64,000 nucleotides of DNA, from the IMG/VR virus record IMGVR_UViG_3300028073_000008, positions 62,001 through 126,000 of that record, one strand, 5' to 3'. The position numbers were made by a program, and so were the translations under genes. Every line of letters begins with the position of its first letter. Positions within the stretch are counted from its first letter, which is position 1. The stretch is from a virus. This document shows positions 29,602 to 36,544 of the stretch, piece by piece. Under the pieces are notes generated by a model. The model did no database searches. It was not told the DNA's origin and was given only the letters and a program-made list of their open reading frames with translations.

Positions 29602-30051
29602 ATGGCTAGAGAACGTGCGAAATTGAGCGAAAAGGAAGAACGAATCCTGATCCAAAGTCAGTTGATGGGTCTTACTACTGCTAACATGATCCGTATCGGT
29701 AATCGCCTGCGAGCCATTGATATCGAACGCGAGCAAAAAGAACTGATCAATCGTCTGATGGAAGGACGTTCTTATAGCAAGCAGACCAATGGTTGGAAAA
29801 TCGTTGATCAAGATGGTGTGAACTATGAGTTCAACAAGATCAAACTCAAGCGCAAGACCAACTATTACGAATCAGCATGGGCTTGGGAAGTCACTATCAC
29901 TAAGCCAGGTACTAGATTCGTGCCCAAGAAATTGGAGAAAGTTTCTCGCTACAACGGCAATTACGATGATCCTCCTCAGCGTCTCTGCCCTGACAACAGC
30001 AAGGAACTATTTGGAGTATTGAAAGTTTTAAACAACGTAAGGATCTCATGA
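29602..30051 (+). CDS. Hypothetical protein
   Basis: 149 aa from ATG 29602, which has AAGGGG 6 bases upstream; an ATG at 29587 overlaps the previous stop. Basic (RERAKLSEKEERIL, KIKLKRKTNYYES), helix-rich in the first half and beta-rich later. No known motif. Possibly binds nucleic acid because of its charge. Overlaps the next gene by 4 bases. Confidence 0.7.
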   Translation: MARERAKLSEKEERILIQSQLMGLTTANMIRIGNRLRAIDIEREQKELINRLMEGRSYSKQTNGWKIVDQDGVNYEFNKIKLKRKTNYYESAWAWEVTITKPGTRFVPKKLEKVSRYNGNYDDPPQRLCPDNSKELFGVLKVLNNVRIS

Positions 30052-30260
30052 TGAAAGTCTTAGACGTTAGGTGGTTTAGTGGTGGTCATGTGGTAGGCAT
30101 CGTTCGAGTCGATGTTCCATATGAAGGTATCAAATATTACATAGGTTCAGGAAACGGTGACGACGAAGCTGTGGATATCGAATACATCTCTGCGTATGGC
30201 GCTACATTTCCTAGCGATGTAGGAGATATTTTATTTGGAATAAAAAATGAACAAGAATAA
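30048..30260 (+). CDS. Small hypothetical protein
   Basis: 70 aa, tandem ATGATG at 30048-30053 with AAGGA upstream. Beta-rich (VRWFSGGHVVGIVRVDV, GIKYYIGSG) and acidic; resembles small phage proteins with an SH3-like look but no family is clear. Confidence 0.65.
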   Translation: MMKVLDVRWFSGGHVVGIVRVDVPYEGIKYYIGSGNGDDEAVDIEYISAYGATFPSDVGDILFGIKNEQE

Positions 30261-30339
30261 ACTGTATTGTGTGACTTGTTTTGGACCCTTCGCTCGTTTC
30301 CGGCAGAACGGTGTGTGGCACGTGAATCATAGGTGCTGA
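30247..30339 (+). CDS. 30-residue Cys-containing microprotein
   Basis: ATG 30247 overlaps the 3' end of the preceding gene by 14 bases; stop TGA 30337-30339 is next to the following ATG at 30341. Sequence YCVTCFGPFARF...HVNHRC contains CxxC plus a later H-x-x-H-x-C-like end, enough for one zinc site. Tight packing on both sides supports it as a real gene; function unknown. Confidence 0.5.
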   Translation: MNKNKLYCVTCFGPFARFRQNGVWHVNHRC

Positions 30340-30340
30340 A

Positions 30341-30556
30341 ATGACTATAGAAGATTTACAACATATTTTTCAGCCTCAGATTGACGAAGGCACAACCAAA
30401 CTCTACTATATGTTAGTAGACGCATTTACGCCTGACTCAGGTATTACTGGTACGGTGTTGCGACACGATGTAAACGATCTCGAATCTCTGTTACCCATGC
30501 TGGACTGTTTTCAATACGCTGGAACTAGAGCAAGAATGCCAAGGTTTAGAAAATGA
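30341..30556 (+). CDS. Small hypothetical protein
   Basis: 71 aa. Acidic start, TKLYYMLVDAFTPDSG core, basic end RARMPRFRK. No motif. The frame remains open after its TGA for three codons and then an ATG-initiated 20-codon frame, ending in an ATGA overlap with the phosphatase gene, so a readthrough product is conceivable. Confidence 0.6.
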   Translation: MTIEDLQHIFQPQIDEGTTKLYYMLVDAFTPDSGITGTVLRHDVNDLESLLPMLDCFQYAGTRARMPRFRK

Positions 30557-30565
30557 CGCCAGAAT

Positions 30566-30628
30566 ATGGCGGCAGGTAGGTCGACAGCGGCACGGCTGAT
30601 TAAAGAACATTTCGGAGTTGAAGAATGA
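30566..30628 (+). CDS. 20-codon frame coupled to the phosphatase gene
   Basis: Encodes MAAGRSTAARLIKEHFGVEE in the same frame as the preceding gene. Its TGA overlaps the ATG of the phosphatase. No good ribosome site. Either a tiny coupled peptide or a C-terminal extension reached by readthrough of the TGA at 30554-30556. Confidence 0.25.
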   Translation: MAAGRSTAARLIKEHFGVEE

Positions 30629-31188
30629 AACCGTGGATACAGAACGTAAGCCTTAGCGATGTCCGTAAGGGATTCCACATCGACGCTGGTATCAATTCTA
30701 TGTTGATCCAGATCGTAGATCCCGGTATGGAGTTTCCTACACCTTCTTATCAATTCCGCGAGGTCCATCAATTTGAATTCTTGGATGTCGAAGAAAAAGA
30801 TGAGGTCTTGGAAGAAGCCATGCGATGCTCGCATGAGCAGGCAGCTGAACTAGTACGACTGCTAGAACATGCGATGGAACAGCATATGAATGTAGTTGTC
30901 CATTGTGTAGCCGGAGTCTGTCGTTCGGGTGCTGTCTGTGAAATCGGTGTCATGATGGGCTTCCGAGACACAGAAGCTTTCCGTAGCCCTAATCTTCTAG
31001 TCAAGCATCGCATGATGAAACAGTTAGGTTGGACCTACGACGAGAATGAACCTCATACCATCAATGGTTATACTACTGATGCGGGGATCGTTCTTCCTAA
31101 GACCATAGACTGGGATACTGATAACGAAAAGGTCTTTACACTAGCGGCAGAACGTCGTGAGCGTAGACAGCGTGAAGGCGATATTTAA
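30625..31188 (+). CDS. Dual-specificity/tyrosine phosphatase-like protein
   Basis: 187 aa. VVVHCVAGVCRSG at residues 90-102 is the PTP loop HCx5R(S/T) with H93, C94 and R100. The preceding helix and following MMGF helix fit a small dual-specificity phosphatase. It would remove phosphate from Tyr/Ser/Thr or from a nucleic acid or lipid. Phage-borne PTP-like enzymes are uncommon. ATGA overlap with a tiny upstream frame. Confidence 0.85.
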   Translation: MKPWIQNVSLSDVRKGFHIDAGINSMLIQIVDPGMEFPTPSYQFREVHQFEFLDVEEKDEVLEEAMRCSHEQAAELVRLLEHAMEQHMNVVVHCVAGVCRSGAVCEIGVMMGFRDTEAFRSPNLLVKHRMMKQLGWTYDENEPHTINGYTTDAGIVLPKTIDWDTDNEKVFTLAAERRERRQREGDI

Positions 31189-31209
31189 ACTGTGGCTTTT
31201 TTACAACAG

Positions 31210-31241
31210 CCCTGTAACCTATTTTGGTTGACAGGGTTTCT
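31210..31241 (+). terminator. Terminator hairpin that contains the next -35 box
   Basis: CCCTGTAACC (31210-31219) pairs with GGTTGACAGGG (31226-31236) with one bulged G, followed by TTTCTTTTT. The same right arm supplies TTGACA for the promoter below, so stop and restart signals share bases. Confidence 0.65.
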
Positions 31242-31256
31242 TTTTGGTGCTACAAT
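31228..31256 (+). promoter_or_regulatory. Consensus sigma70 promoter
   Basis: TTGACA (31228-31233), 17-base spacer, TACAAT (31251-31256). Drives the 31292-32810 operon. Confidence 0.85.
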
Positions 31257-31291
31257 AGACAAAGAATGAAAGTAAAAGAAAGAGGGCGAGT

Positions 31292-31726
31292 ATGTCAGTA
31301 TTCAAAGATTTGATCGGAAAAAGAATCAACGGAGTGTTCGTTGGTAACGAAAACTGGAGCCTTGTGTTCCGTACGACCGATGGTAAGTTCTATCGTTACG
31401 ACACTAGAAATGATTGCTGTAACAGTGTGTGGGTAAATCATATCACTGGTGTCGACTGTGTGGGTAAAGGCGACTCCTTTGACATCATCAAAGGTGCTCT
31501 TGTTATCGACACCGAAGACAAAGGATGGGGTGAGAACCGAAGCGACGACGAAGACGGTTACGAAGTCATCCAAGATGGCTTCTGGACTATCAAGACCGAC
31601 CGAGGTTATATCGATATCGAAGTTCGTAACAGCCACAATGGTTACTACGGCGGCGACATCGAGTTCCAAGAAAACGAAGGTGTTTCAGATATCGACAACT
31701 TCAAACAAGTATTAGAAGATTTTTAA
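31292..31726 (+). CDS. Hypothetical acidic protein
   Basis: 144 aa, ATG with AGAGGG upstream. Beta-rich with repeated Asp/Gly/Asn (WGENRSDDEDGYEV, DRGYIDIEVRNSHNGYYGGDIEF). No family recognised. Beginning of the operon with the metallophosphoesterase and kinase. The GAC-rich codon pattern differs little from neighbours. Confidence 0.7.
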   Translation: MSVFKDLIGKRINGVFVGNENWSLVFRTTDGKFYRYDTRNDCCNSVWVNHITGVDCVGKGDSFDIIKGALVIDTEDKGWGENRSDDEDGYEVIQDGFWTIKTDRGYIDIEVRNSHNGYYGGDIEFQENEGVSDIDNFKQVLEDF

Positions 31727-31740
31727 GAAAGGAGGGCACA

Positions 31741-32346
31741 ATGCCTAGTGTATTTTTAGTTAGCGATACGCACTTTGGTCACGCAGGTGTGTGCCGCTTC
31801 ACACGTAACGACGGTGTTACAAAGTTGCGTCCATGGACTGATCCAGACGAAATGGATGAAGCTATGGTCAAGGCTTGGAACGAACGTGTCAAGCCCACGG
31901 ACAAGGTCTATCATTTAGGCGACGTGGTTATAAACCGCAAGGCAATGAAGACATTGGCTCGGTTGAACGGTGACAAGGTCTTGATCCGTGGTAACCACGA
32001 TATCTTCCGTGACGACGAGTACAGACAGTACTTCCGTGAGTTACGAGCATATCATGTTATGAACGGGATGATCTTAAGCCATATTCCTGTACACAGTGAC
32101 AGCTTGGGACGTTTTGGTGTTAACATTCACGGACACTTACACGCAAACCGCGTTAAGAAAGCTCGTGGCGTTGATGCTCGCACAGGAGAAATCTTGTACA
32201 GCGAGGAAAACGATGTTCGTTATCATTGCGTCTGCGTAGAACAGACTCCGGACTTTGCGCCTATATTGTTTGAAGATGTTATCAAGAACATCGAAGCAGA
32301 AGGTGGAAGTGTTGGATTTCGAAACGGCAACGGTCCGGAGATGTAA
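31741..32346 (+). CDS. Calcineurin-like metallophosphoesterase
   Basis: 201 aa, consensus AAAGGAGG before the ATG. Motifs in order: SDTHFGH (D9, H11), YHLGDVV, RGNHD, SHIPVH and HGHLHANR, i.e. the complete two-metal site of metallophosphoesterases. Closest in style to small phage and bacterial phosphoesterases acting on nucleotides or nucleic-acid ends. Its stop overlaps the ATG of a P-loop kinase gene (TAATG), suggesting the two act as a pair. Confidence 0.88.
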   Translation: MPSVFLVSDTHFGHAGVCRFTRNDGVTKLRPWTDPDEMDEAMVKAWNERVKPTDKVYHLGDVVINRKAMKTLARLNGDKVLIRGNHDIFRDDEYRQYFRELRAYHVMNGMILSHIPVHSDSLGRFGVNIHGHLHANRVKKARGVDARTGEILYSEENDVRYHCVCVEQTPDFAPILFEDVIKNIEAEGGSVGFRNGNGPEM

Positions 32347-32810
32347 TGCCAAAATGTTATCAACTTATCGGAGTCCCAGGTAGTGGAAAATCTACCTGGG
32401 TTTCCAATCAAGAGTGGGCCAAAGATTGTAGTATTGTATCCACCGATGCATGGGTAGAAGATTACGCAAAACGAATGGGAAAAACTTATTCAGAAGTTTT
32501 TACTGAATACATGCCTGTAGCAGTAAAGCTAATGGCTGATCATGTTGTCAAATGCCGTCAAGATGGTATAGATATTATTTGGGATCAGACTAGTACTACT
32601 GTCAAAAGTCGTGCCCGAAAATTCAATATGTTGCCAGAATATGAGCATATTGCTGTAGTATTCCGTACACCCGAGCATACAGAACTCATGCGTCGGCTGA
32701 TGAGTCGACCTGGTAAAGAAATTCCCGAACACGTTATTACTAGCATGATCGACGGATGGGAAGATCCAACTGAGGAAGAAGGATTTAAAGAAATTTGGTA
32801 CGCTCAATAA
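32346..32810 (+). CDS. P-loop kinase, polynucleotide-kinase-like
   Basis: 154 aa. GVPGSGKSTW near residues 9-18 is Walker A; IIWDQTSTTVKSR is the D-x-T-x(n)-K/R motif that follows strand 3 in 5'-kinase domains of T4 Pnkp and related AAA kinases; RRLMSRPGKEIPE is the lid. Coupled to the metallophosphoesterase gene, it recalls kinase/phosphoesterase modules of RNA or DNA end repair. That role is inference; a small-molecule kinase is also possible. A perfect terminator follows. Confidence 0.82.
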   Translation: MPKCYQLIGVPGSGKSTWVSNQEWAKDCSIVSTDAWVEDYAKRMGKTYSEVFTEYMPVAVKLMADHVVKCRQDGIDIIWDQTSTTVKSRARKFNMLPEYEHIAVVFRTPEHTELMRRLMSRPGKEIPEHVITSMIDGWEDPTEEEGFKEIWYAQ

Positions 32811-32835
32811 AAGGACCCTAGGGTCCTTTTTTTTT
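32808..32835 (+). terminator. Rho-independent terminator
   Basis: AAGGACCCTAGGGTCCTT (32811-32828) is a perfect palindrome followed by a run of T. Ends the metallophosphoesterase-kinase operon. Confidence 0.88.
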
Positions 32836-32852
32836 GACTTTTTTTTGGAAAT

Positions 32853-32870
32853 CAATAAATACGCATATAA
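32853..32870 (+). promoter_or_regulatory. Late promoter box with overlapping -10-like TATAAT
   Basis: AATAAATA (32853-32860), T4-late-like, followed by TATAAT at 32865-32870. The leader to the ATG at 32886 contains GGAG. Either or both may be used. Confidence 0.45.
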
Positions 32871-32885
32871 TCCTGGAGAAATAAA

Positions 32886-33437
32886 ATGCTGCTTGGCCTT
32901 GATGACCTCAGGTTTAATCAAGAATGGTTAGACCTTTTGAAAAATGATCCCGTACATCCCGATATACCTATACATGATCGTTTGATCGATGGTCGAACTG
33001 TGTTTGCTTTCGCACCAGAAGGCACTCCGGTAGCTATGGTCTGTGCCAAACTATCAGATCATATTAACAAATCAATGACTGATATCCTTAGCCCTAGCCA
33101 ACAGAAAATGGTAGCTATGTTCTATACCGTATTCCGTTTGCCTGGAGCAGCAGGCAGTGTCGGAGCCGATATCATCAATCAGGCTATCGCATACTGTAAA
33201 TCTCAAGGTGTAGAACAACTTTACACTCTAAGCCCAATCCCTAGCCTCAGGAAAAATTTCGTCGAAATGCCCACAGAAGAAGAAATTAGAGAATACATAC
33301 AAGCTCGTAAAGATCCTGTAGCTCGTTTCCATTTGGGCAATGGTGCTCGTTTAGCTGGTGTTAATTTCGCAGCCGATTCTAGTCCAAAACGTTTGGAAGA
33401 AAGCTGGGGGATTATGGTGAACTACGATTATTCTTAG
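32886..33437 (+). CDS. Malonyl-CoA-decarboxylase-like protein, catalytic part only
   Basis: 183 aa. YTLSPIPSLRKNF (S116) and RFHLGNGARL (H149) followed by NFAADSSPKRLEESWGIMVNYDY match the C-terminal GNAT-fold catalytic domain of malonyl-CoA decarboxylase, where the LSPIP Ser and the HLGNGA His are the proposed catalytic pair. The usual N-terminal helical domain (about 200 aa) is missing. The full enzyme turns malonyl-CoA into acetyl-CoA. In a phage it could tune fatty-acid synthesis or act as an acyltransferase; that is inference. GGAG lies 7 bases before the ATG. Confidence 0.75.
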   Translation: MLLGLDDLRFNQEWLDLLKNDPVHPDIPIHDRLIDGRTVFAFAPEGTPVAMVCAKLSDHINKSMTDILSPSQQKMVAMFYTVFRLPGAAGSVGADIINQAIAYCKSQGVEQLYTLSPIPSLRKNFVEMPTEEEIREYIQARKDPVARFHLGNGARLAGVNFAADSSPKRLEESWGIMVNYDYS

Positions 33438-33480
33438 CTCGTTTTAAATTTTGGCGTGTGCTATACTAAATCATACCTCA

Positions 33481-33510
33481 GATAAATAACTTTGGACGGA
33501 GCGTCCTTGA
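33481..33510 (+). promoter_or_regulatory. Late promoter box and leader hairpin
   Basis: GATAAATA (33481-33488) would start RNA near 33494. The leader begins with GGACG-GAG-CGTCC (33495-33507 region), a stable 5' hairpin, before the ATG at 33522. Confidence 0.4.
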
Positions 33511-33521
33511 TTGGTGGATTT

Positions 33522-34166
33522 ATGCGCAAACGTATAGCTCTTTTTCTCAGCCACCCAAAATGTTCGATTCAATGCGGCAACGGCATGATCAGGGCCCTAA
33601 GCCCACATTACGATTTCAAAATTTTCAGCAAACACAGTCTAGAAGATGACTTCTTCGACGATGTCGATATAATCGCCATGCCCGGAGGCATAGGTGATTC
33701 CGACAGCTTCTTCAAACTTTTCAAAGAAAACGGTGAACGAGTCAAAGAATTTATAGACAACGGCGGATATTATTTGGGCATATGTATGGGCGCCTATTGG
33801 GCTGGCAGCAGATATTTTGATATACTAGAAGATGTAGATGCTGAACAATATATCACACGCCCAAACACAGACACAAGAAGGCCTCACCCAAAAAATATGC
33901 CCGTAGTTTGGAACGGTCAAAAAACCAATATGTATTTCTACGATGGCTGCGCACTAGTAGGCAATAGAAATAAATTCCAAACCATAGCCACATACAGCAA
34001 CGGTGATCCTATGGCTATCATACAAAATCGTATAGGAGTCATCGGGTGTCACCCTGAAAGCGAACCACACTGGTTTGAATTACAGAGCTGGATGAAAGGC
34101 AAATATCATAACGGTGTTCATCACCAATTACTGCTTGATTTTGTTGACAGGCTAACTAACAGATAG
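33522..34166 (+). CDS. Class I glutamine-amidotransferase-like protein (BPL_N-type)
   Basis: 214 aa from ATG 33522 with GGTGG upstream (an earlier TTG at 33492 precedes the hairpin and is unlikely). AMPGGIGDS, YYLGICMGAYWAG (nucleophile Cys in G-I-C-M-G) and IGCHPESEPHW form the Cys and His of the amidotransferase/DJ-1 fold. It resembles the N-terminal domain found in biotin-protein-ligase-like proteins of bacteria and phages. Actual reaction unknown; could hydrolyse amides or act as a sensor. Confidence 0.75.
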   Translation: MRKRIALFLSHPKCSIQCGNGMIRALSPHYDFKIFSKHSLEDDFFDDVDIIAMPGGIGDSDSFFKLFKENGERVKEFIDNGGYYLGICMGAYWAGSRYFDILEDVDAEQYITRPNTDTRRPHPKNMPVVWNGQKTNMYFYDGCALVGNRNKFQTIATYSNGDPMAIIQNRIGVIGCHPESEPHWFELQSWMKGKYHNGVHHQLLLDFVDRLTNR

Positions 34167-34200
34167 TACACTAGTCTAATAAAGTTACAAAGGTTTTATT

Positions 34201-34425
34201 ATGGACATGAATTCACTGGCTGTTTGGTTAGCCGGTTGCGTACTGTTTTCGTTAGGCGTAGTTGTTATCATGGCGGCTGTTATCGTCATTAATAATTTGA
34301 TCCACAGATTTTGGAAACCAGTTACATTTTTCTATACACAACACGGATTATTTCCTACAGTAAGATTTGTTACACAAGAAGAACTGATACAAATAGAACA
34401 GGAAAAGGAAAAGAAAAATGTCTAA
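34201..34425 (+). CDS. Small membrane protein
   Basis: 74 aa. One hydrophobic helix (residues 6-32, AVWLAGCVLFSLGVVVIMAA) followed by a basic/aromatic segment and an acidic-basic tail ending EKEKKNV. AAAGG precedes the ATG. It overlaps the next gene by 8 bases. Could be an inner-membrane accessory of lysis or exclusion; no family recognised. Confidence 0.7.
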   Translation: MDMNSLAVWLAGCVLFSLGVVVIMAAVIVINNLIHRFWKPVTFFYTQHGLFPTVRFVTQEELIQIEQEKEKKNV

Positions 34426-34639
34426 CCTAATATGGAATTCAACACTAGACAGCATATATGATTGTGAAGTTACCAGGATCGACGAACGTACTGGTCTGCT
34501 CAAGGTAACTAATAGTGAGTCCAAGTCTGTACTTTTAGAAAAAACCGTAGGTCTCAGTTACGGTTCAATATTTGGTCCAGATGTAGAAGATGTCGCGATT
34601 TGGCAAGAACTAGCCGTCAAAGCCGTAGACAGCCAATAA
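34418..34639 (+). CDS. Small hypothetical protein
   Basis: 73 aa, ATG overlapping the membrane-protein gene with AGGAAAAG upstream. Beta-rich (CEVTRIDERTGLLKVTN), acidic end. No motif. An inverted repeat GTTATTG/CAATAAC (34645-34663) follows its stop. Confidence 0.65.
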   Translation: MSNLIWNSTLDSIYDCEVTRIDERTGLLKVTNSESKSVLLEKTVGLSYGSIFGPDVEDVAIWQELAVKAVDSQ

Positions 34640-34693
34640 TACGTTATTGATTTTTTCAATAACGCTCATAGAAATATTTTTAGAAAAAACCTA

Positions 34694-34723
34694 TTGATTT
34701 AGGTTTTTAATAGACTATATAAT
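34694..34723 (+). promoter_or_regulatory. Sigma70-like promoter before ahpC
   Basis: TTGATT (34694-34699), 18-base spacer, TATAAT (34718-34723). Leader of about 45 bases ends in AAGGAG before the ATG at 34776. Confidence 0.6.
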
Positions 34724-34775
34724 AACTGTATAGAGCAAAAGTTCTATCAGGTTTTAACACACACAAGGAGAAAAT

Positions 34776-35315
34776 ATGAAAACCGTTGGTAATAAACTAG
34801 ACCCATTTGTGATCACTGGCGTCAAGCCTGGTCAACCCGAAGATGCTTTCTTCGATATCACACACGAATCATTTCCAGGCAAGTGGAAAGTAATCGTGTA
34901 TTACCCAAAGGACTTTACATTCGTATGTCCTACTGAAATCGTAGCCTACGACAAATTGTCTAAAGATTTCGAAGACCGTGATGCTGTATTGCTAACTGGT
35001 TCAACAGACAATGAGTTCTGTAAGGTAGCTTGGCAGAACGCACACGAAGATCTCAAGAAGATTACTCACACACAGTTTGCTGATACACAGCGTGGCGAAA
35101 ACAGTTTGATCGAACAGCTTGGTGTATTTTATGCTCCAGCAGGTGCCGCACTTCGTGCCACTTTCATTGTTGATCCAAACAATGAGATCCAACACGTTAC
35201 TGTTAACAACTTGAACGTTGGTCGTAGCCCAGAGGAAACTCTACGTATCCTCGACGCTCTCCAAACTGGCGAGTTGTGCGCATGTAATCGTAAGGTTGGT
35301 GGCGAAACTCTTTAA
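34776..35315 (+). CDS. ahpC: AhpC-type 2-Cys peroxiredoxin
   Basis: 179 aa. FTFVCPTE at 48-54 holds the peroxidatic Cys (C51); the C terminus GELCACNRK gives C168 and C170, the double Cys of actinobacterial-type AhpC that is reduced by AhpD. Detoxifies hydrogen peroxide and organic peroxides in the cytoplasm. Strong AAGGAG and its own promoter suggest high expression. The gene two places downstream is AhpD-like, so a complete AhpC/AhpD couple is present, separated by an SGNH gene. Confidence 0.93.
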   Translation: MKTVGNKLDPFVITGVKPGQPEDAFFDITHESFPGKWKVIVYYPKDFTFVCPTEIVAYDKLSKDFEDRDAVLLTGSTDNEFCKVAWQNAHEDLKKITHTQFADTQRGENSLIEQLGVFYAPAGAALRATFIVDPNNEIQHVTVNNLNVGRSPEETLRILDALQTGELCACNRKVGGETL

Positions 35316-35325
35316 TAGGTGAACC

Positions 35326-35733
35326 ATGCTTGAGTGTTTGATATTAGGTGACAGCATAGCAGTAGGTACTATCCAGGCTAGACCTGGTTGTGTTGAAATG
35401 GCCAAAGGTGGCATCAACAGTTGGCAATGGAACAAACAATTCAGCGATCGTCCGGCACTGGACGGAATGGAATATAAGTTTGTTGTGATCAGTCTAGGTT
35501 CGAACGATCACAAAGGTGTCAACACAGAAAAGGAAATACTTGCTATCAGAGAAAAGGTAATCGCTAAACACGTTTACTGGATCCTTCCTGCTATCAAACC
35601 AGATGTACAAGCGATCGTACAAAAGGTTGCGGGTAGGTATGGCGATACTGTCCTACCGATCCGCACTCTTTCTAAAGACGGCGTACATCCTACAGGCAAA
35701 GGTTACAAAGAAATAGCAGAGACACTAAAATGA
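35326..35733 (+). CDS. SGNH hydrolase-like protein
   Basis: 135 aa. LILGDSIAVG holds the catalytic Ser in the GDS block, ISLGSNDHKG the block III Asn (GxND), and KDGVHPTGKGY the Asp/His block V, so all key SGNH residues are present in a minimal-length protein. Overlaps the AhpD-like gene by an ATGA. A similar small SGNH protein class is common in T4-like marine phages. Substrate unknown. Confidence 0.82.
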   Translation: MLECLILGDSIAVGTIQARPGCVEMAKGGINSWQWNKQFSDRPALDGMEYKFVVISLGSNDHKGVNTEKEILAIREKVIAKHVYWILPAIKPDVQAIVQKVAGRYGDTVLPIRTLSKDGVHPTGKGYKEIAETLK

Positions 35734-36245
35734 CAACATGGGTAGATCAAATCAAAGAGGCATTGCCAGATTATGCCAAAGACACTAGACTTAATCTGGA
35801 CGCGGTTATTAATCGCAGCACATTGGATCCAATCGAGGCAAACGGTTGCGCACTCGCCGCAGCCATGGCTACCGGCAATGGAAAGCTGGTTACATTCATT
35901 CAGTCTGGGATTGAAGACACTGTTGAGCGCGATGCTGCGTTGACTGCTGCCGCTATCATGGCACAGAATAACGTATGGTATCCATATGTTGAAATGGCTG
36001 ATGATGCAAACCTCAAAGGTTTGCCAGCACAGCTACGCATGAATGCTATTGCCAGCCACGGCGGTACTACCAAGGCTCGTTTTGAATCATATAGCCTTGC
36101 TGCCAGTATCGTAGGCAAATGTCATTTCTGCGTCAAGGCGCACTATGAAACACTCAAGAAGGAAGGCTACACAGTAGAACAACTTCGAGACATAGGACGC
36201 ATTGCCGCAGTAATTACATCAGTGGCAAGAGTATTAAATTCATGA
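35730..36245 (+). CDS. ahpD: AhpD-like alkylhydroperoxidase
   Basis: 171 aa. CHFCVKAH (C131, H132, C134, H138) with E119 upstream reproduces the CxxC...H proton-relay site of AhpD (C130, H132, C133, H137 and E118 in the mycobacterial enzyme). AhpD reduces AhpC through a lipoamide-linked dithiol. Its place in the same operon as AhpC with CxC ending makes the pairing convincing. Without lipoylated partner genes in the window, electrons would come from the host. Confidence 0.88.
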   Translation: MTTWVDQIKEALPDYAKDTRLNLDAVINRSTLDPIEANGCALAAAMATGNGKLVTFIQSGIEDTVERDAALTAAAIMAQNNVWYPYVEMADDANLKGLPAQLRMNAIASHGGTTKARFESYSLAASIVGKCHFCVKAHYETLKKEGYTVEQLRDIGRIAAVITSVARVLNS

Positions 36246-36436
36246 ATGTAAAACGTATCAGAGTCTATAAAAGCACAGGGAGAAGTCCGGACTATATAAG
36301 TGTAGGAAAAAGTTGGCCTACATATGGTCCGGGCCAGACCCCGCCTAAAGAATCTCGCACAGACGAAGACTTTCGCCTGGAGCAAGAACGAATCGCTAGA
36401 GCAATTGAACAGGCTAAGAGCGGTTTGGTAAGATAA
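36242..36436 (+). CDS. Small hypothetical protein
   Basis: 64 aa, ATG overlapping the AhpD stop (ATGA). Basic N terminus (MNVKRIRVYKSTGR), Pro/Gly middle, charged C-terminal helix. No motif; last gene of the peroxide-defence operon. Confidence 0.65.
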   Translation: MNVKRIRVYKSTGRSPDYISVGKSWPTYGPGQTPPKESRTDEDFRLEQERIARAIEQAKSGLVR

Positions 36437-36440
36437 ATAG

Positions 36441-36469
36441 TTGGACTAGATTTACAGTCACACTATAAT
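36441..36469 (+). promoter_or_regulatory. Sigma70 promoter, with overlapping late box
   Basis: TTGGAC (36441-36446), 17-base spacer, TATAAT (36464-36469); a GATAAATA late box sits at 36432-36439. Confidence 0.65.
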
Positions 36470-36478
36470 ACATTACTC

Positions 36479-36527
36479 CATAGCAATACTGCTATGCGTG
36501 TCAATATTCTATAGTCAAGGACTATAG
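36479..36527 (+). promoter_or_regulatory. Two hairpins in the leader of the outer-membrane protein gene
   Basis: CATAGCA/TGCTATG (36479-36485 with 36490-36496) and CTATAG/CTATAG (36509-36514 with 36522-36527), followed by AGAGGAAG. A structured leader of this kind can stabilise porin mRNAs. Confidence 0.45.
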
Positions 36528-36544
36528 CAACTAGAGGAAGTAAA

